Positions 1 through 9,368 are shown, counted from the stretch's first letter. The stretch is DNA of 64,000 nt from Rubritalea squalenifaciens DSM 18772 (GCF_900141815.1 NZ_FQYR01000003.1:186001-250000); one strand, 5' to 3'. Made by a program: numbers and translations. Notes: a model not told the origin generated them from the letters alone.

Positions 1-410
1 AGATATAGGCTGGCCGATTTTTCTGCTGAGTCGTGCAAGCGCTTGAGTAGGTCATGCGCTTGCCCTCTGCTGAAGAGCTGGATGGTGAAGGCTGGGATGA
101 GAAAGGAATGAAACTTATGCTCGAAGTCGAAGATTTCTAAAGCATCAGCGTGGTGTACTTTCGGGGTAAGTAGTTGTTCTTTGGCGCTAGTTTCTAGCAA
201 TTGAATCATATCCTGAGAGAACTCCATGCCCTCTACGTCAAATCCCTCTGCGATCAGGGGGAGAAGTAGTCTGCCTGAGCCGCATCCTATTTCCAGAGTT
301 TTACCGGGATGTTCTTTGAGGAATGTTTGGAGTAGAGGGAGTTCGCTGGTGTTGTCCTCTTCTGAGTTCCAGAAGTGGTCGTGCAGTTCAGCTTCAAGTG
401 ACTGGTACAT
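1..410 (-). CDS. SAM-dependent methyltransferase, partial (C-terminus beyond the left edge)
   Basis: An open frame starts at ATG 410-408 and runs off the left edge after about 136 codons. It begins MYQSLEAELHDHFW and carries the glycine-rich SAM-binding motif LEIGCGSGRLLLPL near residues 38-51, followed by the acidic end of the second strand (VEGMEFS, residues 59-65), as in class I Rossmann methyltransferases. The substrate cannot be told. It lies 11 bases after the stop of the antiporter gene on the same strand, so the two are probably cotranscribed. The translation is mine from the reverse complement; the frame is unambiguous but the C-terminal part is missing. Confidence 0.8.
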   Translation of the reverse strand, partial: MYQSLEAELHDHFWNSEEDNTSELPLLQTFLKEHPGKTLEIGCGSGRLLLPLIAEGFDVEGMEFSQDMIQLLETSAKEQLLTPKVHHADALEIFDFEHKFHSFLIPAFTIQLFSRGQAHDLLKRLHDSAEKSASLY

Positions 411-421
411 GGGGAGGAGTG

Positions 422-2338
422 TTAGGGGAGGTAGATTTCCTTTTGTTCGTCGAAGGGAATGGAGACATCCACCTCGGATCCAGCATTGTAGTTCTCGCTT
501 GGGAAAGTGAGGAAATAAATGGTAGAGCCAAGATTTGGCTTTTTCATGTCATTGGCTGCCGGGCGGAGACCGCGATCTTCAGAGTGAATAAAGAGCGGAA
601 TGGCATCTGGATTGATGTTGAGAAAGTCCTCATACGTGAATTGTTCAGTCAGTGAGGTCTTCTTCACGATCATTCCATCAGCGCTCATGTTGGCCAGCTC
701 CTTGTGATTGGGGCGGCCAGGGAATAGGATGCGTCCTCTCATGTGAGCGGCGACGGCTGTGGTGTGATGGCTCTTGTCATCCCGTGGAGCTACTTGCCAG
801 ACATCCGCTGAGCTGAAAATGTGAGTGAACTCATGAGCGGCCAAGCTGTTAACCTCGTCGTTGTGGGTGCAGGCGACAAGTTGCCCAAGTCCGCTGAAGT
901 CAAGCTCCTCCTCCACATATTCGGAGAGGATATTGGCTCTTTTCGCGGGAATGCCATCCATGGTGGCTGCGGCCACATTCGAGTAGTTGGTATCAAGCAT
1001 GAGGACGTCATGGCCGTCTTCTCTGAGAGCAAAGGCAATCTTACGAGCCCAGCTATCGGCACCAGCAAAGAGCACACCGCGAGGGTTTCGGGAGGCGAGC
1101 TTCAGTTTGTTAGCCAGTGGGGCTGCCAGGAGACCATAAAATGCCACGGTTCCGATGATGACGATAAAGACGACAGGAACCATAGTCTCTGCCTGAGAGG
1201 CTACTTCGATTGGAAGATTTGACTCTGGCTTGCTGGCTGAGTGCTCCAGCTCGAGCGCAAAGATGGCGGTCACCGCAGCCGCAACAATACCCCTTGGAGC
1301 CAAGAAGGCTAGGAAGAGCCTCTCTTTGAAGGAGGTCTGCTTGGTGAAAATATTGGCGATAAAGATGGAGGCTGGACGGATGAGGATGATCAGGAAGGCC
1401 AGGAACGCCAGACCAACGGGCAGAGCGTTGATGAGGCTTTCTGATTTCACTCGCCCAGAGAGGACGATGAAGAGAATGGAGATGATCAAGGTGCGTAGCG
1501 TTTCCTTGAATTCCAGGATGTGCTTCACGGATACTGATTTCTGGTTGGCCAGAGCGATACCCATCACTGTCACAGTGAGAAGGCCTGCTTCCTTTTGGAT
1601 AGCATTAGAGGCTACGAAGGCGATGCAGACCACAGACAGAAGGAAGACTGAGTGAAGGAAGTCCGGGATGAGATGGTTGCGCAGGAGGATCTCAATGAGT
1701 TTCGCAATGATGAAAGCAAGGACGATACCCACTAAAAGTGTGACGCCTAGGGAATAAAGGATAGCGGACTTTGCGGCTTCAACATCTCCAGCCAAGGCTG
1801 CCTGGAATACAAAAACCGCCATAATGGCACCAATAGGGTCCACCACAATACCTTCCCATTTTACAATGGAAGCCATCTTGCGAGATGGCTTGATGTGGCG
1901 AATTAGCGGGGCAATCACGGTTGGACCGGTGACCACCAGGATAGAGCCGAGGATGGCTGCAATTCTCCAGTTCCATTCAAAGATGTAGACTCCTACCGCT
2001 GTCGTGATGAGGAAGGAGACCGCCACACCTATCGTGCATAGGCGGATTACGGGGGCTCCGCTCTGTTTGAGTTCGGAGAACTTGAGGGTGAGGCCGCCTT
2101 CAAACAGAATGATGGCTACGCAGATACCTACTGCTGAGAGTAGCATACTCTCACCTGAGGCTCCCGGTAGGAAGTGATCAATATTGACACCCAGCAATTG
2201 CCCGGCCCCGAAACCGAAGGCTAAGAGCAGAAGGATGGATGGGAGCTTGAATCTCCATGCCAGCCACTGGGCCAGAATTCCGAGACCAAGCACCATGGTA
2301 ACAAAACCGGAGAAATTGATATTTTCGAATTCGAACAT
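422..2338 (-). CDS. CPA1-family sodium/proton antiporter with C-terminal Rossmann domain (NhaP-like)
   Basis: 638 residues. Roughly the first 400 are a bundle of about twelve hydrophobic segments with CPA1 landmarks: FEGGLTL near residue 80, VVTGPTVIAPLIRHIKPSR near 135, and WEGIVVDPIGA near 163, which holds the acidic residues expected for ion exchange. Residues about 408-520 form a TrkA-N/RCK-like Rossmann fold (GVLFAGADSWARKIA, then VLMLDTN), which in this family senses ligand or redox state. It should exchange Na+ or K+ for H+ across the inner membrane. The start is ATG 2338-2336, with no obvious Shine-Dalgarno sequence. The ion preferred cannot be read from sequence. Confidence 0.85.
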   Translation of the reverse strand: MFEFENINFSGFVTMVLGLGILAQWLAWRFKLPSILLLLAFGFGAGQLLGVNIDHFLPGASGESMLLSAVGICVAIILFEGGLTLKFSELKQSGAPVIRLCTIGVAVSFLITTAVGVYIFEWNWRIAAILGSILVVTGPTVIAPLIRHIKPSRKMASIVKWEGIVVDPIGAIMAVFVFQAALAGDVEAAKSAILYSLGVTLLVGIVLAFIIAKLIEILLRNHLIPDFLHSVFLLSVVCIAFVASNAIQKEAGLLTVTVMGIALANQKSVSVKHILEFKETLRTLIISILFIVLSGRVKSESLINALPVGLAFLAFLIILIRPASIFIANIFTKQTSFKERLFLAFLAPRGIVAAAVTAIFALELEHSASKPESNLPIEVASQAETMVPVVFIVIIGTVAFYGLLAAPLANKLKLASRNPRGVLFAGADSWARKIAFALREDGHDVLMLDTNYSNVAAATMDGIPAKRANILSEYVEEELDFSGLGQLVACTHNDEVNSLAAHEFTHIFSSADVWQVAPRDDKSHHTTAVAAHMRGRILFPGRPNHKELANMSADGMIVKKTSLTEQFTYEDFLNINPDAIPLFIHSEDRGLRPAANDMKKPNLGSTIYFLTFPSENYNAGSEVDVSIPFDEQKEIYLP

Positions 2339-2779
2339 AGAATATGAGAAGCGAGGAGAGGTTGAACGAGGGTAGTCCTATCGCACAAGAGCTATTTTGG
2401 GGCAGAGAGGTGATGAATCATCAATCCATGGTAGGCATAGCAAGTGGGATGCCTAGTAAAGAGTGCCAAGTAGGGAGGGGTGATATTTTGGAGGTAAAGG
2501 TGTCCATGTCTATGGGCTGCATAGTGGTGCAAGAACTAGCAGATGGCTACGGGAAATTTTCAGATCTGCCGAAATGTATTTCGTTTGTATACGCAAAGTC
2601 ATGAGTTTGTGAGGTTTGTTCAAAAAAGTTACACTTAATGAAAATAAATGATGCATGGTTGCTTGACGTGGGTGGGTGACTTAGACAGTCTGCTAGGGCG
2701 TTAGCTATGTCTGTCATAATATGAGAGTCTTAGCGTACCCAAAACCCATCACATCCACTGGAGCAGATACTAGAAACCC
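2339..2779. other. Intergenic region between divergent antiporter and secretion genes
   Basis: This 441-base stretch separates the antiporter (minus) from the first GspE gene (plus). Its only notable open frame (2344-2604) has no recognisable domain and starts almost at the antiporter start, so I do not call it. A possible sigma70 promoter for the secretion genes lies at 2607-2635; the rest holds nothing I can identify. Confidence 0.5.
2607..2635 (+). promoter_or_regulatory. Candidate sigma70 promoter upstream of the first GspE gene
   Basis: TTGTGA (2607-2612) and TACACT (2630-2635) are separated by 17 bases, an acceptable -35/-10 pair. It would give a leader of about 140 bases before the GTG start at 2780. 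Pattern match only; chance occurrence is quite possible. Confidence 0.35.
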
Positions 2780-4447
2780 GTGTATTCCAACGAAGATTAT
2801 CTACTAGAGCTGATCGCCGAGTCTGGGCTGATCAGTCCCGATGAAATTGCCGAGACGAGAGCCAGTCTGACTGGTTCTCAGAGTGCAATTGAGAAGTTAA
2901 TTAGCGACCATCGCCTTAACGAGGAGCAAGTAGCACAAGTCTGTGCACAGAGTTCTAGCATGGACTTTGTAGACTTGAGTTCTCACTCATTTAGCCCTGA
3001 TATTTTTGAGGCTGTCAGTGAGGATGTAGCGAGACGCTTTAATGCGGTGCCTGTTTATGATGACGGCATGAGCCTTATGGTGGCGATTGCTGATCCACTC
3101 AATTTTGAGGTGCTGGATACTTTGCCGCATGTCATTGGTAGAGAGATTACTCCGGTATGTGCTACTCCATCGGCCATTACGAATGCGATCAATGCACATT
3201 ATGGCGGACCTACTGATTATGGTGGGGACATTGCCCAAGGGGTCAGTTTGGTTGGAGAAGGGGAAAATGTAGATCCTGATGAGGCTCCTGTGATCAAGCT
3301 TGTGTCCAGTATCTTGACTGAAGCCCTTCAGATGAGAACGAGTGATATTCACATCGAACCGCTGGAGACAACCTTGCGTGTACGCTACCGCGTTGATGGT
3401 AAGCTCGTCGAGGTGGCGAATCATCCTAAGAAGCTTTTGCCTGCGATTATTGCACGTCTCAAAGTGATGAGTGGTACCATGAGTATCGCGGAGAAGCGCT
3501 TACCGCAGGATGGTCGTATCCAGTTGAGCGTGGGAGACAAAGAGGTGGACCTTCGTGTGTCCAGTGTTCCGAGTAACCACGGTGAAAGTATCGTTATGCG
3601 TATTCTGGATAAGTCAGCCTTGATGCTGGGTCTTCCGGAATTGGGCTTCCTCTCTGACGATCAGGAGGTTTTCCAGAATTACATCACGCTTCCAGACGGT
3701 ATCATTCTAGTTACTGGTCCGACGGGTTCTGGTAAGACAACAACTCTCTATGGCTGCTTGAACTACATCAACAAGCCTGACCGCAAGATCATTACCGTAG
3801 AGGATCCGGTGGAATATGAAATGCCGGGTATTAACCAGGTCATGGTGAAGACGGATATCGGGATGACTTTCGCGGCAGCACTTCGTGCCATGCTTCGTCA
3901 GGCGCCTAACATCATCATGGTGGGTGAGATTCGAGATGCTGAGACTGCGAATATTGCGATCAACGCGTCACTTACCGGTCACTTGGTGCTCTCCACACTG
4001 CACACCAATGATGCTCCAAGTGCGGTAGCGCGTTTGGCGGATATCGGTGTGAAGCGCTTCCTGATTGCCTCTGCTTTACGAGCTGTATTGGCACAACGTC
4101 TGGTGCGTAAGCTTTGCCAGAACTGTAAGCAGCCGATGCCGCTAACAGATAAGGAGATGCGTCTACTGAATATTGATGCTAGTCGTGCTTTCGATAGCAC
4201 AATCTGTGGTCCTCAGGGCTGTGATCAGTGCCGTAACTTGGGTTACAGAGGTCGAGCCGGTATCTTCGAGATCTTTGCTGTAGATGAAGAAGTAGGTAAT
4301 ATGATCAATGATAACCTGACCTCTCCACAGCTGCGTAAGCGGGCTCGAGAGTTGGGTATGCGCACGATGCGTGAGGATGGAATCCGTAAGGTGCTTGCTG
4401 GTATGACCTCTGCACAGGAAGTACTTGCAGTAAGTAATGCGGACTAA
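2780..4447 (+). CDS. gspE: GspE/PilB-type secretion ATPase, first paralogue
   Basis: 555 residues with a GTG start. An N-terminal MshEN-like (T2SSE_N) region of about 150 residues is followed by the hexameric ATPase core: Walker A GPTGSGKTTT near residue 313, the acidic box around VEDPVEYEMPGINQV, the Walker B region IIMVGEIRDAET, and the His box LSTLHTNDAPSA near 405. A tetracysteine zinc element (LCQNCK near 446, GCDQCRNLGYRG near 481) is present, as in GspE. It acts at the cytoplasmic face of the inner membrane, powering pseudopilus assembly. It is 44 bases upstream of a second GspE of the same length, so this is a tandem paralogue pair; which one drives secretion cannot be told. Confidence 0.92.
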   Translation: MYSNEDYLLELIAESGLISPDEIAETRASLTGSQSAIEKLISDHRLNEEQVAQVCAQSSSMDFVDLSSHSFSPDIFEAVSEDVARRFNAVPVYDDGMSLMVAIADPLNFEVLDTLPHVIGREITPVCATPSAITNAINAHYGGPTDYGGDIAQGVSLVGEGENVDPDEAPVIKLVSSILTEALQMRTSDIHIEPLETTLRVRYRVDGKLVEVANHPKKLLPAIIARLKVMSGTMSIAEKRLPQDGRIQLSVGDKEVDLRVSSVPSNHGESIVMRILDKSALMLGLPELGFLSDDQEVFQNYITLPDGIILVTGPTGSGKTTTLYGCLNYINKPDRKIITVEDPVEYEMPGINQVMVKTDIGMTFAAALRAMLRQAPNIIMVGEIRDAETANIAINASLTGHLVLSTLHTNDAPSAVARLADIGVKRFLIASALRAVLAQRLVRKLCQNCKQPMPLTDKEMRLLNIDASRAFDSTICGPQGCDQCRNLGYRGRAGIFEIFAVDEEVGNMINDNLTSPQLRKRARELGMRTMREDGIRKVLAGMTSAQEVLAVSNAD

Positions 4448-4491
4448 TTTGAAGAGGGAAGACACTAGATAAAACTCAAAAGCCTAATTTC

Positions 4492-6159
4492 ATGGACAAT
4501 CAGCAAGTAATTGACCTTTTCAGCTCTCGCGGCATGGTGGACAAATTTTTGGCCCAGGACATGCTGCAATCAATCGAGGTAACCGGTAAAACTATTGCCG
4601 AGACTCTCAAAGATTTCGACATCATCGGCCACAAAGATGAGATCTGGCCAGTCATCGCCAGTGAACTCGGCGCGGAGATGGTGGATCTCTCAGACTGGAC
4701 TCCTCCTCAGGAGCTCCTAGCTCTCCTTCCTAGCGGGATGGCTCGTCTGCACGGGGCTCTGCCTGTCAACGTTGGCCCGGAAGGGTTACACGTATGTCTC
4801 GTAGATCCTCTTAATCCTCAGGCAGCGGAAGACCTTCGCTTCGCGCTGGGTAGAGAAATTATCCTCGCCGTGGCACCGGACTACATTGTCGAGGAAAAGA
4901 TTAACGAATGTTATGGTGGTGAGAGCCAAGCCATGGATGACCTGTTAGGTCAGCTGGATGATGCCAGCTCTGGGAATCCTCAGGATGCTCAATCCGAAGC
5001 GAATTCTGCTCCAATCATCCGTTATGTAGACCTCGTTCTCTATCAGGCGATTAAGGAGAAGGCATCTGATATTCACTTCGAGCCGTTTGAGAAGGATTTC
5101 AAGATTCGTTATCGTGTGGATGGATCTCTCTTTGAGATGGCTCCGCCTCCGTCACATCTGGCCAAAGCTATCATCTCTCGTGTGAAGGTGATGTCTAACA
5201 TGAACATTGCGGAGACTCGCGTTCCTCAGGATGGCAGGATTGTGAAGCAGATCGGTGAGCGCCAGGTCGATATGCGTGTATCATCCTTGCCGACACAGCA
5301 TGGTGAGTCCGTCGTACTTCGTGTTCTTGACCGTAGTAACGTAAACCTTGATATTGAGAGTGTTGGTCTACCAGAAAATATCTATGAGTATGTGGTCGAT
5401 ACCATTGAGAAGCCTAACGGCATCTTCATTGTTACTGGGCCTACTGGTGCCGGTAAAACAACCACGCTCTATGCGGCTCTTAGGAAGATCAATACCATTG
5501 ATTCCAAGCTGCTAACAGCTGAGGATCCTGTGGAATATGATATCGATGGTATTATTCAGGTTCCTGTGAATGAAGCGATTGGTCTAGATTTCGCGAGAGT
5601 TCTTCGAGCCTTCCTTCGTCAAGACCCCGACCGTATTTTGGTGGGTGAGATTCGAGATAAAGAAACTGCGCAAATTGCCATTCAGGCCTCCCTGACTGGT
5701 CACTTGGTTCTCTCTACTCTGCACACGAATGATGCGCCGGGTGCGGTAACGCGTTTGGTGGATATGGGTACTGAGCCCTTCCTGGTAGCAGCCTCTCTAG
5801 AAGGTGTGCTAGCCCAGCGATTGGTGCGTACCATCTGTAGTAGCTGTCGTGCACCGTATGATCCAAGTGAGGCGATTCTGTCTCAGTTGGGGCTCTCTCC
5901 ACACGAGTTGGGGGACAAAGAGTTCTACACCGGTAAGGGGTGTGATGTCTGTGGTACTAGTGGTTATAAGGGGCGAAAAGGTCTCTTCGAACTCTTGGAT
6001 ATTACGGATCCAATTCGTGAAATGATCACGGACAGAGCTCCGACCGTTGTACTGAAACAAAAGGCAATTGAGTTGGGAATGCGTACTCTTCGTGAGGATG
6101 GTCTGCGTAATATTTACGATGGGTCAACCACTATTGAAGAGGTGCTGAAATACACTTAA
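4492..6159 (+). CDS. gspE: GspE/PilB-type secretion ATPase, second paralogue
   Basis: 555 residues. Same architecture as its upstream neighbour: N-terminal MshEN-like region, then the ATPase core with Walker A GPTGAGKTTT near residue 316, the Walker B region ILVGEIRDKET, the His box TLHTNDAPGA, and a zinc tetracysteine (CSSC and CDVC). Residues 155-165 form an acidic, Ser/Gln-rich linker. The two proteins align throughout in my reading but are clearly diverged, so this is an old duplication. It is followed after 92 bases by a GspF-type gene, suggesting an E-E-F assembly module. It could equally be called PilB-like. Confidence 0.92.
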   Translation: MDNQQVIDLFSSRGMVDKFLAQDMLQSIEVTGKTIAETLKDFDIIGHKDEIWPVIASELGAEMVDLSDWTPPQELLALLPSGMARLHGALPVNVGPEGLHVCLVDPLNPQAAEDLRFALGREIILAVAPDYIVEEKINECYGGESQAMDDLLGQLDDASSGNPQDAQSEANSAPIIRYVDLVLYQAIKEKASDIHFEPFEKDFKIRYRVDGSLFEMAPPPSHLAKAIISRVKVMSNMNIAETRVPQDGRIVKQIGERQVDMRVSSLPTQHGESVVLRVLDRSNVNLDIESVGLPENIYEYVVDTIEKPNGIFIVTGPTGAGKTTTLYAALRKINTIDSKLLTAEDPVEYDIDGIIQVPVNEAIGLDFARVLRAFLRQDPDRILVGEIRDKETAQIAIQASLTGHLVLSTLHTNDAPGAVTRLVDMGTEPFLVAASLEGVLAQRLVRTICSSCRAPYDPSEAILSQLGLSPHELGDKEFYTGKGCDVCGTSGYKGRKGLFELLDITDPIREMITDRAPTVVLKQKAIELGMRTLREDGLRNIYDGSTTIEEVLKYT

Positions 6160-6251
6160 GCAGATAAACGCTGTAGTATTCATGTTTTCTCTTTCCACCT
6201 CGCAATAATTTATTCACATTCCATCAAAATCCAAAAACCATCATTTGATAC

Positions 6252-7550
6252 ATGGCTAATTTTCAATACATAGCTCTAGATGCCAAAGGTGATCAGACCA
6301 CTGGCACCGTTCAAGCCGGCAATGAGGCCGAAGCTATCGCCCAGCTCCGTGCCAACGGACTCTATCCAACTCAAGTTGTTGAGGAAGGTAAGGGTTCACT
6401 TGGTACAGCAGCCAAAGGTAAAGCGAAGAAGGCACCGGCAGTTGCCACTAAGGGTAAAGGTAAAGCCCGTCCACGTAAGGCTAAAGGCGGTAAACTAAAG
6501 CCCAAAGTGCTGATGATCTTCACTCGTCAGCTCGCGACGCTAATTGACTCTGGTCTTCCGCTTCTTCGAAGCTTGACCGTGCTTGGTAAGCAGGAGCCAA
6601 ACCCAGTCCTGAAAAATACTTTGAACTCTCTTGCCGACTCCGTGCAGGGTGGTTCTACATTCTCCGAGAGTCTTGCTCAGCACCCGAAGATTTTCAACAA
6701 GCTCTTCGTAAACATGGTGAAAGCCGGTGAGCTGGGTGGTGTTCTCGAAGTTGTACTGACACGTCTTGCTGAGTACATGGAGAAAGCCAACAAGCTGAAG
6801 AACAAGATTGTATCAGCGATGGTTTATCCGCTGATCGTTCTTTTCATTGCGGTAGCGATTCTTGTGTTCCTGATGTTGGTCATCGTTCCTAAGTTCAAGG
6901 AAATGTTTGCTGATCAGGATAATGCTGAGCTGCCAATGATCTCTCAAATGGTCTTTGGTTTCTCTGATAAGATGATTGCTGCTACCTTTGGTATACCAAA
7001 TGCCGTCTGGATCTTCCTCTTTGTCGCAGCCGTATTTGGTGTCTTCAAGGCCTGGTCCAACACAGACGGTGGACGTAAGTCAGTCGATGCTTTCAAGCTG
7101 AAGATGCCACTGTTCGGTGACATCCAGCGTAAGAGCGCTATTGCTCGATTCAGTCGTACACTGGGTACCCTGGTGACCTCTGGTGTGCCTATTCTGCAGG
7201 CCCTGAGCATTACTCGTGAGACAGCAGGTAATGTGATTGTGTCTGATGCGATCGACAAGGTGCATGATGCGGTTAAAGAGGGTGAGTCCATTGTGGCTCC
7301 TCTTCAGGCAAGTAAGGTATTCCCTGCAATGGTGATCAGTATGGTCGACGTTGGTGAGGAGACTGGTCAGCTTCCAGAAATGCTTCTGAAGATTGCTGAC
7401 GTTTATGATGATGAGGTGGATAACTCCGTTACCGCTCTGACGTCCATTCTTGAGCCGTTGATGATTGTCTTCTTGGCCTTGGTCGTGGGTTCGATTGTAT
7501 TTGCATTGTTCCTACCATTGATTAAGATGATTCAGGCCATGGGTCAGTAA
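6252..7550 (+). CDS. gspF: GspF/PilC-type inner-membrane platform protein, first paralogue
   Basis: 432 residues. It starts with the family's N-terminal strand (FQYIALDAKGDQTTGTVQA). A Lys/Ala/Gly-rich linker at about residues 50-82 comes before two T2SSF helical domains (about 85-205 and 290-400). Three membrane segments are visible, near 190-215, 250-270 and 402-428. GspF binds the GspE ATPase and pseudopilins and forms the core of the inner-membrane platform. The basic linker is longer and more repetitive than usual. A strong hairpin terminator follows, so E-E-F may be one transcript. Confidence 0.92.
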   Translation: MANFQYIALDAKGDQTTGTVQAGNEAEAIAQLRANGLYPTQVVEEGKGSLGTAAKGKAKKAPAVATKGKGKARPRKAKGGKLKPKVLMIFTRQLATLIDSGLPLLRSLTVLGKQEPNPVLKNTLNSLADSVQGGSTFSESLAQHPKIFNKLFVNMVKAGELGGVLEVVLTRLAEYMEKANKLKNKIVSAMVYPLIVLFIAVAILVFLMLVIVPKFKEMFADQDNAELPMISQMVFGFSDKMIAATFGIPNAVWIFLFVAAVFGVFKAWSNTDGGRKSVDAFKLKMPLFGDIQRKSAIARFSRTLGTLVTSGVPILQALSITRETAGNVIVSDAIDKVHDAVKEGESIVAPLQASKVFPAMVISMVDVGEETGQLPEMLLKIADVYDDEVDNSVTALTSILEPLMIVFLALVVGSIVFALFLPLIKMIQAMGQ

Positions 7551-7572
7551 AATCAACGAGTTAACAACTTTC

Positions 7573-7609
7573 AAAACTGCGGTCTCGGTTGGTTCTGGTC
7601 CGCAGTTTT
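7573..7609 (+). terminator. Rho-independent terminator after first gspF
   Basis: Perfect 10-bp stem AAAACTGCGG/CCGCAGTTTT with a 17-base loop, running straight into T residues. It separates the E-E-F unit from the pseudopilin gene 28 bases downstream, so that gene may depend on readthrough or on its own promoter. Confidence 0.75.
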
Positions 7610-7637
7610 TTTCTGAAAATTTAAAACAATAGAGACA

Positions 7638-8111
7638 ATGAAAACCCAAAAGAAATTGTTAAAGAAGGGCTTCACCTTGGTCGAAATCATGGCCGTTATT
7701 GCCATCATTGCGATTCTGGCTGGCGTTGGCTTTGGAACCTTCGTTCTGGTGAACCAGAACGCTGCCGAAAAAGAGACCAAAATTATTATAGAGAACGTTA
7801 GTTCTCAGCTAGAAGTTCTGAAAAATGAAGGAATAGCTCTTCCGGATGGTGATGGTGGGGAAAATAGCACTCGTGAGCTTGTTGAGCTTCTCAATGAGGG
7901 AATTGACGGCACTCCAATGATCGCCCAGCTTGATCCAGACTACAGTGGTAAAGGGAAGCTGGTGGACGATAATGGCATCCTCTTGGACGCTTGGGGGAAT
8001 CCTGTGCGCTACCGCTATCCCGGCACCATGAATAACATGGAGGATGGATTTGATCTCTGGTCAGAAGGCAAAGAGGCCGATGAAGACAAGGATGATGTGA
8101 AAAACTGGTAA
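7638..8111 (+). CDS. GspG-like type IV pseudopilin
   Basis: 157 residues. It opens with a short basic leader and the prepilin cleavage motif: KKG at residues 9-11 followed by FTLVEIMAVIAIIAILAGVG, with the conserved Glu at +5. This is followed by a soluble domain ending in LDAWGNPVRYRYPG and an acidic D/E-rich tail resembling the GspG calcium site. A prepilin peptidase, absent from this window, would cleave after Gly11. It is the second GspG-like protein in the locus (compare 20121-20570) and may be the main subunit of a separate pseudopilus or a pilin-like filament. A terminator follows. Confidence 0.88.
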   Translation: MKTQKKLLKKGFTLVEIMAVIAIIAILAGVGFGTFVLVNQNAAEKETKIIIENVSSQLEVLKNEGIALPDGDGGENSTRELVELLNEGIDGTPMIAQLDPDYSGKGKLVDDNGILLDAWGNPVRYRYPGTMNNMEDGFDLWSEGKEADEDKDDVKNW

Positions 8112-8142
8112 ACTCAGTTCAGAACATCTTTTCAATTTTGTT

Positions 8143-8168
8143 AAAAGGCGGCTGAAAAGCCGCCTTTT
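8143..8168 (+). terminator. Rho-independent terminator after the first pseudopilin gene
   Basis: An 11-bp perfect stem AAAAGGCGGCT/AGCCGCCTTTT closes a GAAA tetraloop and ends in T residues, 32 bases after the pseudopilin stop. A textbook intrinsic terminator. Confidence 0.9.
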
Positions 8169-8289
8169 CTTGTGGTGGTTTTCCGTGAATCTTCTTTACA
8201 TATGAGTTAGTATGGAGTTTCTCACTTTCAGGATTTTTTGTTGATAGCGTCTCCCCAGTCGTGAAGACGCGCAGAAATTCCGCCAGTTC

Positions 8290-8295
8290 TATAAT
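8290..8295 (+). promoter_or_regulatory. Possible -10 element upstream of the disordered-protein gene
   Basis: A perfect TATAAT lies about 105 bases before the ATG at 8400, downstream of a terminator, where a new promoter is expected. I see no matching -35 at 16-18 bases, so this is tentative. The rest of 8169-8399 shows nothing else I recognise. Confidence 0.35.
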
Positions 8296-8399
8296 ATGTG
8301 TCCCAATTCAAGTGCTGCGTAACGCGCCTTATTCGGATGCCAGATAGAGATAACGATTAAGCCCAGCACAGCATCGAAAGATGGATGTGCCCCTATTCA

Positions 8400-9308
8400 A
8401 TGAGTAATTCAGAGGAAACTGCGCCAACAGCCGCAGAGAAAAAAGAGACATCTCAAACCGTAACTGCTGATAACGCTCCAAAGTCTACTTCTGAGACTAA
8501 GCCAGCAGAGAAGGTGGAAAAGTCTGAGTCTGTAAAAGGAGATGCTGAAAAGCCTGCTCCAAAGACAAAAAAGAAAACAGCAAAGAAAGCTTCCAGAAAA
8601 AAGGCTCAGCGAGCTAAAGAGGGTGCCGATACACAATCTGAAGCGAAAGCCGAAGAGGCCTCCAAGGCACCAGCTTCTGAAGCCTCAGCTGAGCGCAAGG
8701 AGCCTATCCAGGGTGTCAGAGACACCCGCACTAAGAAGGAAGAGTCCGAAGCCAGACCTGAGGCTCGTCAGTCCAATGACGAGCAGCGAGATTCCAGAGA
8801 TCAGGATGGTGATGTTTCCCAGCAAGGAGCCAAGCGTAACCGCCGTGGACGCCGTGGTCGTAAATCTGCTGATCAGCCAGTTCAGCAGCCGAAGCCAGTG
8901 GTCAAGGTGGATCACAAGAAGATGAGCAAGAAGGCTTGGAAGATCTTCCTCGGAGAAGTGAATGAGGAAGGTCTTGCCCTGATCGGGGATAAGGAGGCCA
9001 AAGAGCTTGCCAAGAGAAGTTTCCGATTGGCTGAGCTATTCCTCGAGGAGGAATCCCGACGTTTGCCAAATGCCGAGCCTAAGCGTGACAATGATTCTCG
9101 CAGGGAGAATGAGTCCAGAAGGGAAAGGTCATCCAAGGAGAAAACCGAGCCTGTAAAGCCTGAAAAGAAAGCTGAGCCTGCAGAGGCCGAGTCAAAACAG
9201 GAGCAGCCGGTAGACAAGGTGGAGAAAGCTGTTTTAGAAGCTCCTGAAAAAGACCAGGCTCCGGCCGTGGTTGAGAGTGGAGACAAGCAGGAAGCTCCTG
9301 CTGAGTAG
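8400..9308 (+). CDS. Unrecognised Lys/Glu/Ala-rich disordered protein with a basic RG patch
   Basis: About 302 residues from ATG 8400; an in-frame ATG at 8385 adds only MCPYS. Nearly the whole protein is low-complexity Lys/Glu/Ala/Pro/Ser, with no signal peptide or membrane segment. Two parts stand out: an arginine-glycine patch RNRRGRRGRKS near residue 145, and one ordered-looking block (about 168-220) from VDHKKMSKKAWKIF to RSFRLAELFLEEESRR. The basic patch would suit nucleic acid or ribosome binding, but that is inference. It is bounded by terminators and sits between two halves of the secretion locus, so a role in secretion is not implied. Real gene judged by consistent coding character. 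Confidence 0.6.
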   Translation: MSNSEETAPTAAEKKETSQTVTADNAPKSTSETKPAEKVEKSESVKGDAEKPAPKTKKKTAKKASRKKAQRAKEGADTQSEAKAEEASKAPASEASAERKEPIQGVRDTRTKKEESEARPEARQSNDEQRDSRDQDGDVSQQGAKRNRRGRRGRKSADQPVQQPKPVVKVDHKKMSKKAWKIFLGEVNEEGLALIGDKEAKELAKRSFRLAELFLEEESRRLPNAEPKRDNDSRRENESRRERSSKEKTEPVKPEKKAEPAEAESKQEQPVDKVEKAVLEAPEKDQAPAVVESGDKQEAPAE

Positions 9309-9333
9309 TCTTTTCCATACTAGATTTATAAGT

Positions 9334-9368
9334 AAGCTGGAGTTGGCGAGTAGCCACTTCAGCTTTTT
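9334..9368 (+). terminator. Rho-independent terminator before the third gspE
   Basis: The interrupted stem AAGCTG-G-AGT-T-GGC pairs with GCC-ACT-T-CAGCTT around a GAGTA loop and ends in a run of six T. It lies 25 bases after the disordered-protein gene. Confidence 0.7.

Noticed and set aside
2344-2604. 86-codon open frame between the antiporter and the first ATPase gene
   Set aside because: No domain, signal or helix pattern; it begins at the antiporter start on the other strand and has no ribosome-binding site.
8500-9300. Possible tandem repeats in the disordered-protein gene
   Set aside because: Low-complexity codons recur, but no unit repeats in order; this is composition bias rather than a repeat array.
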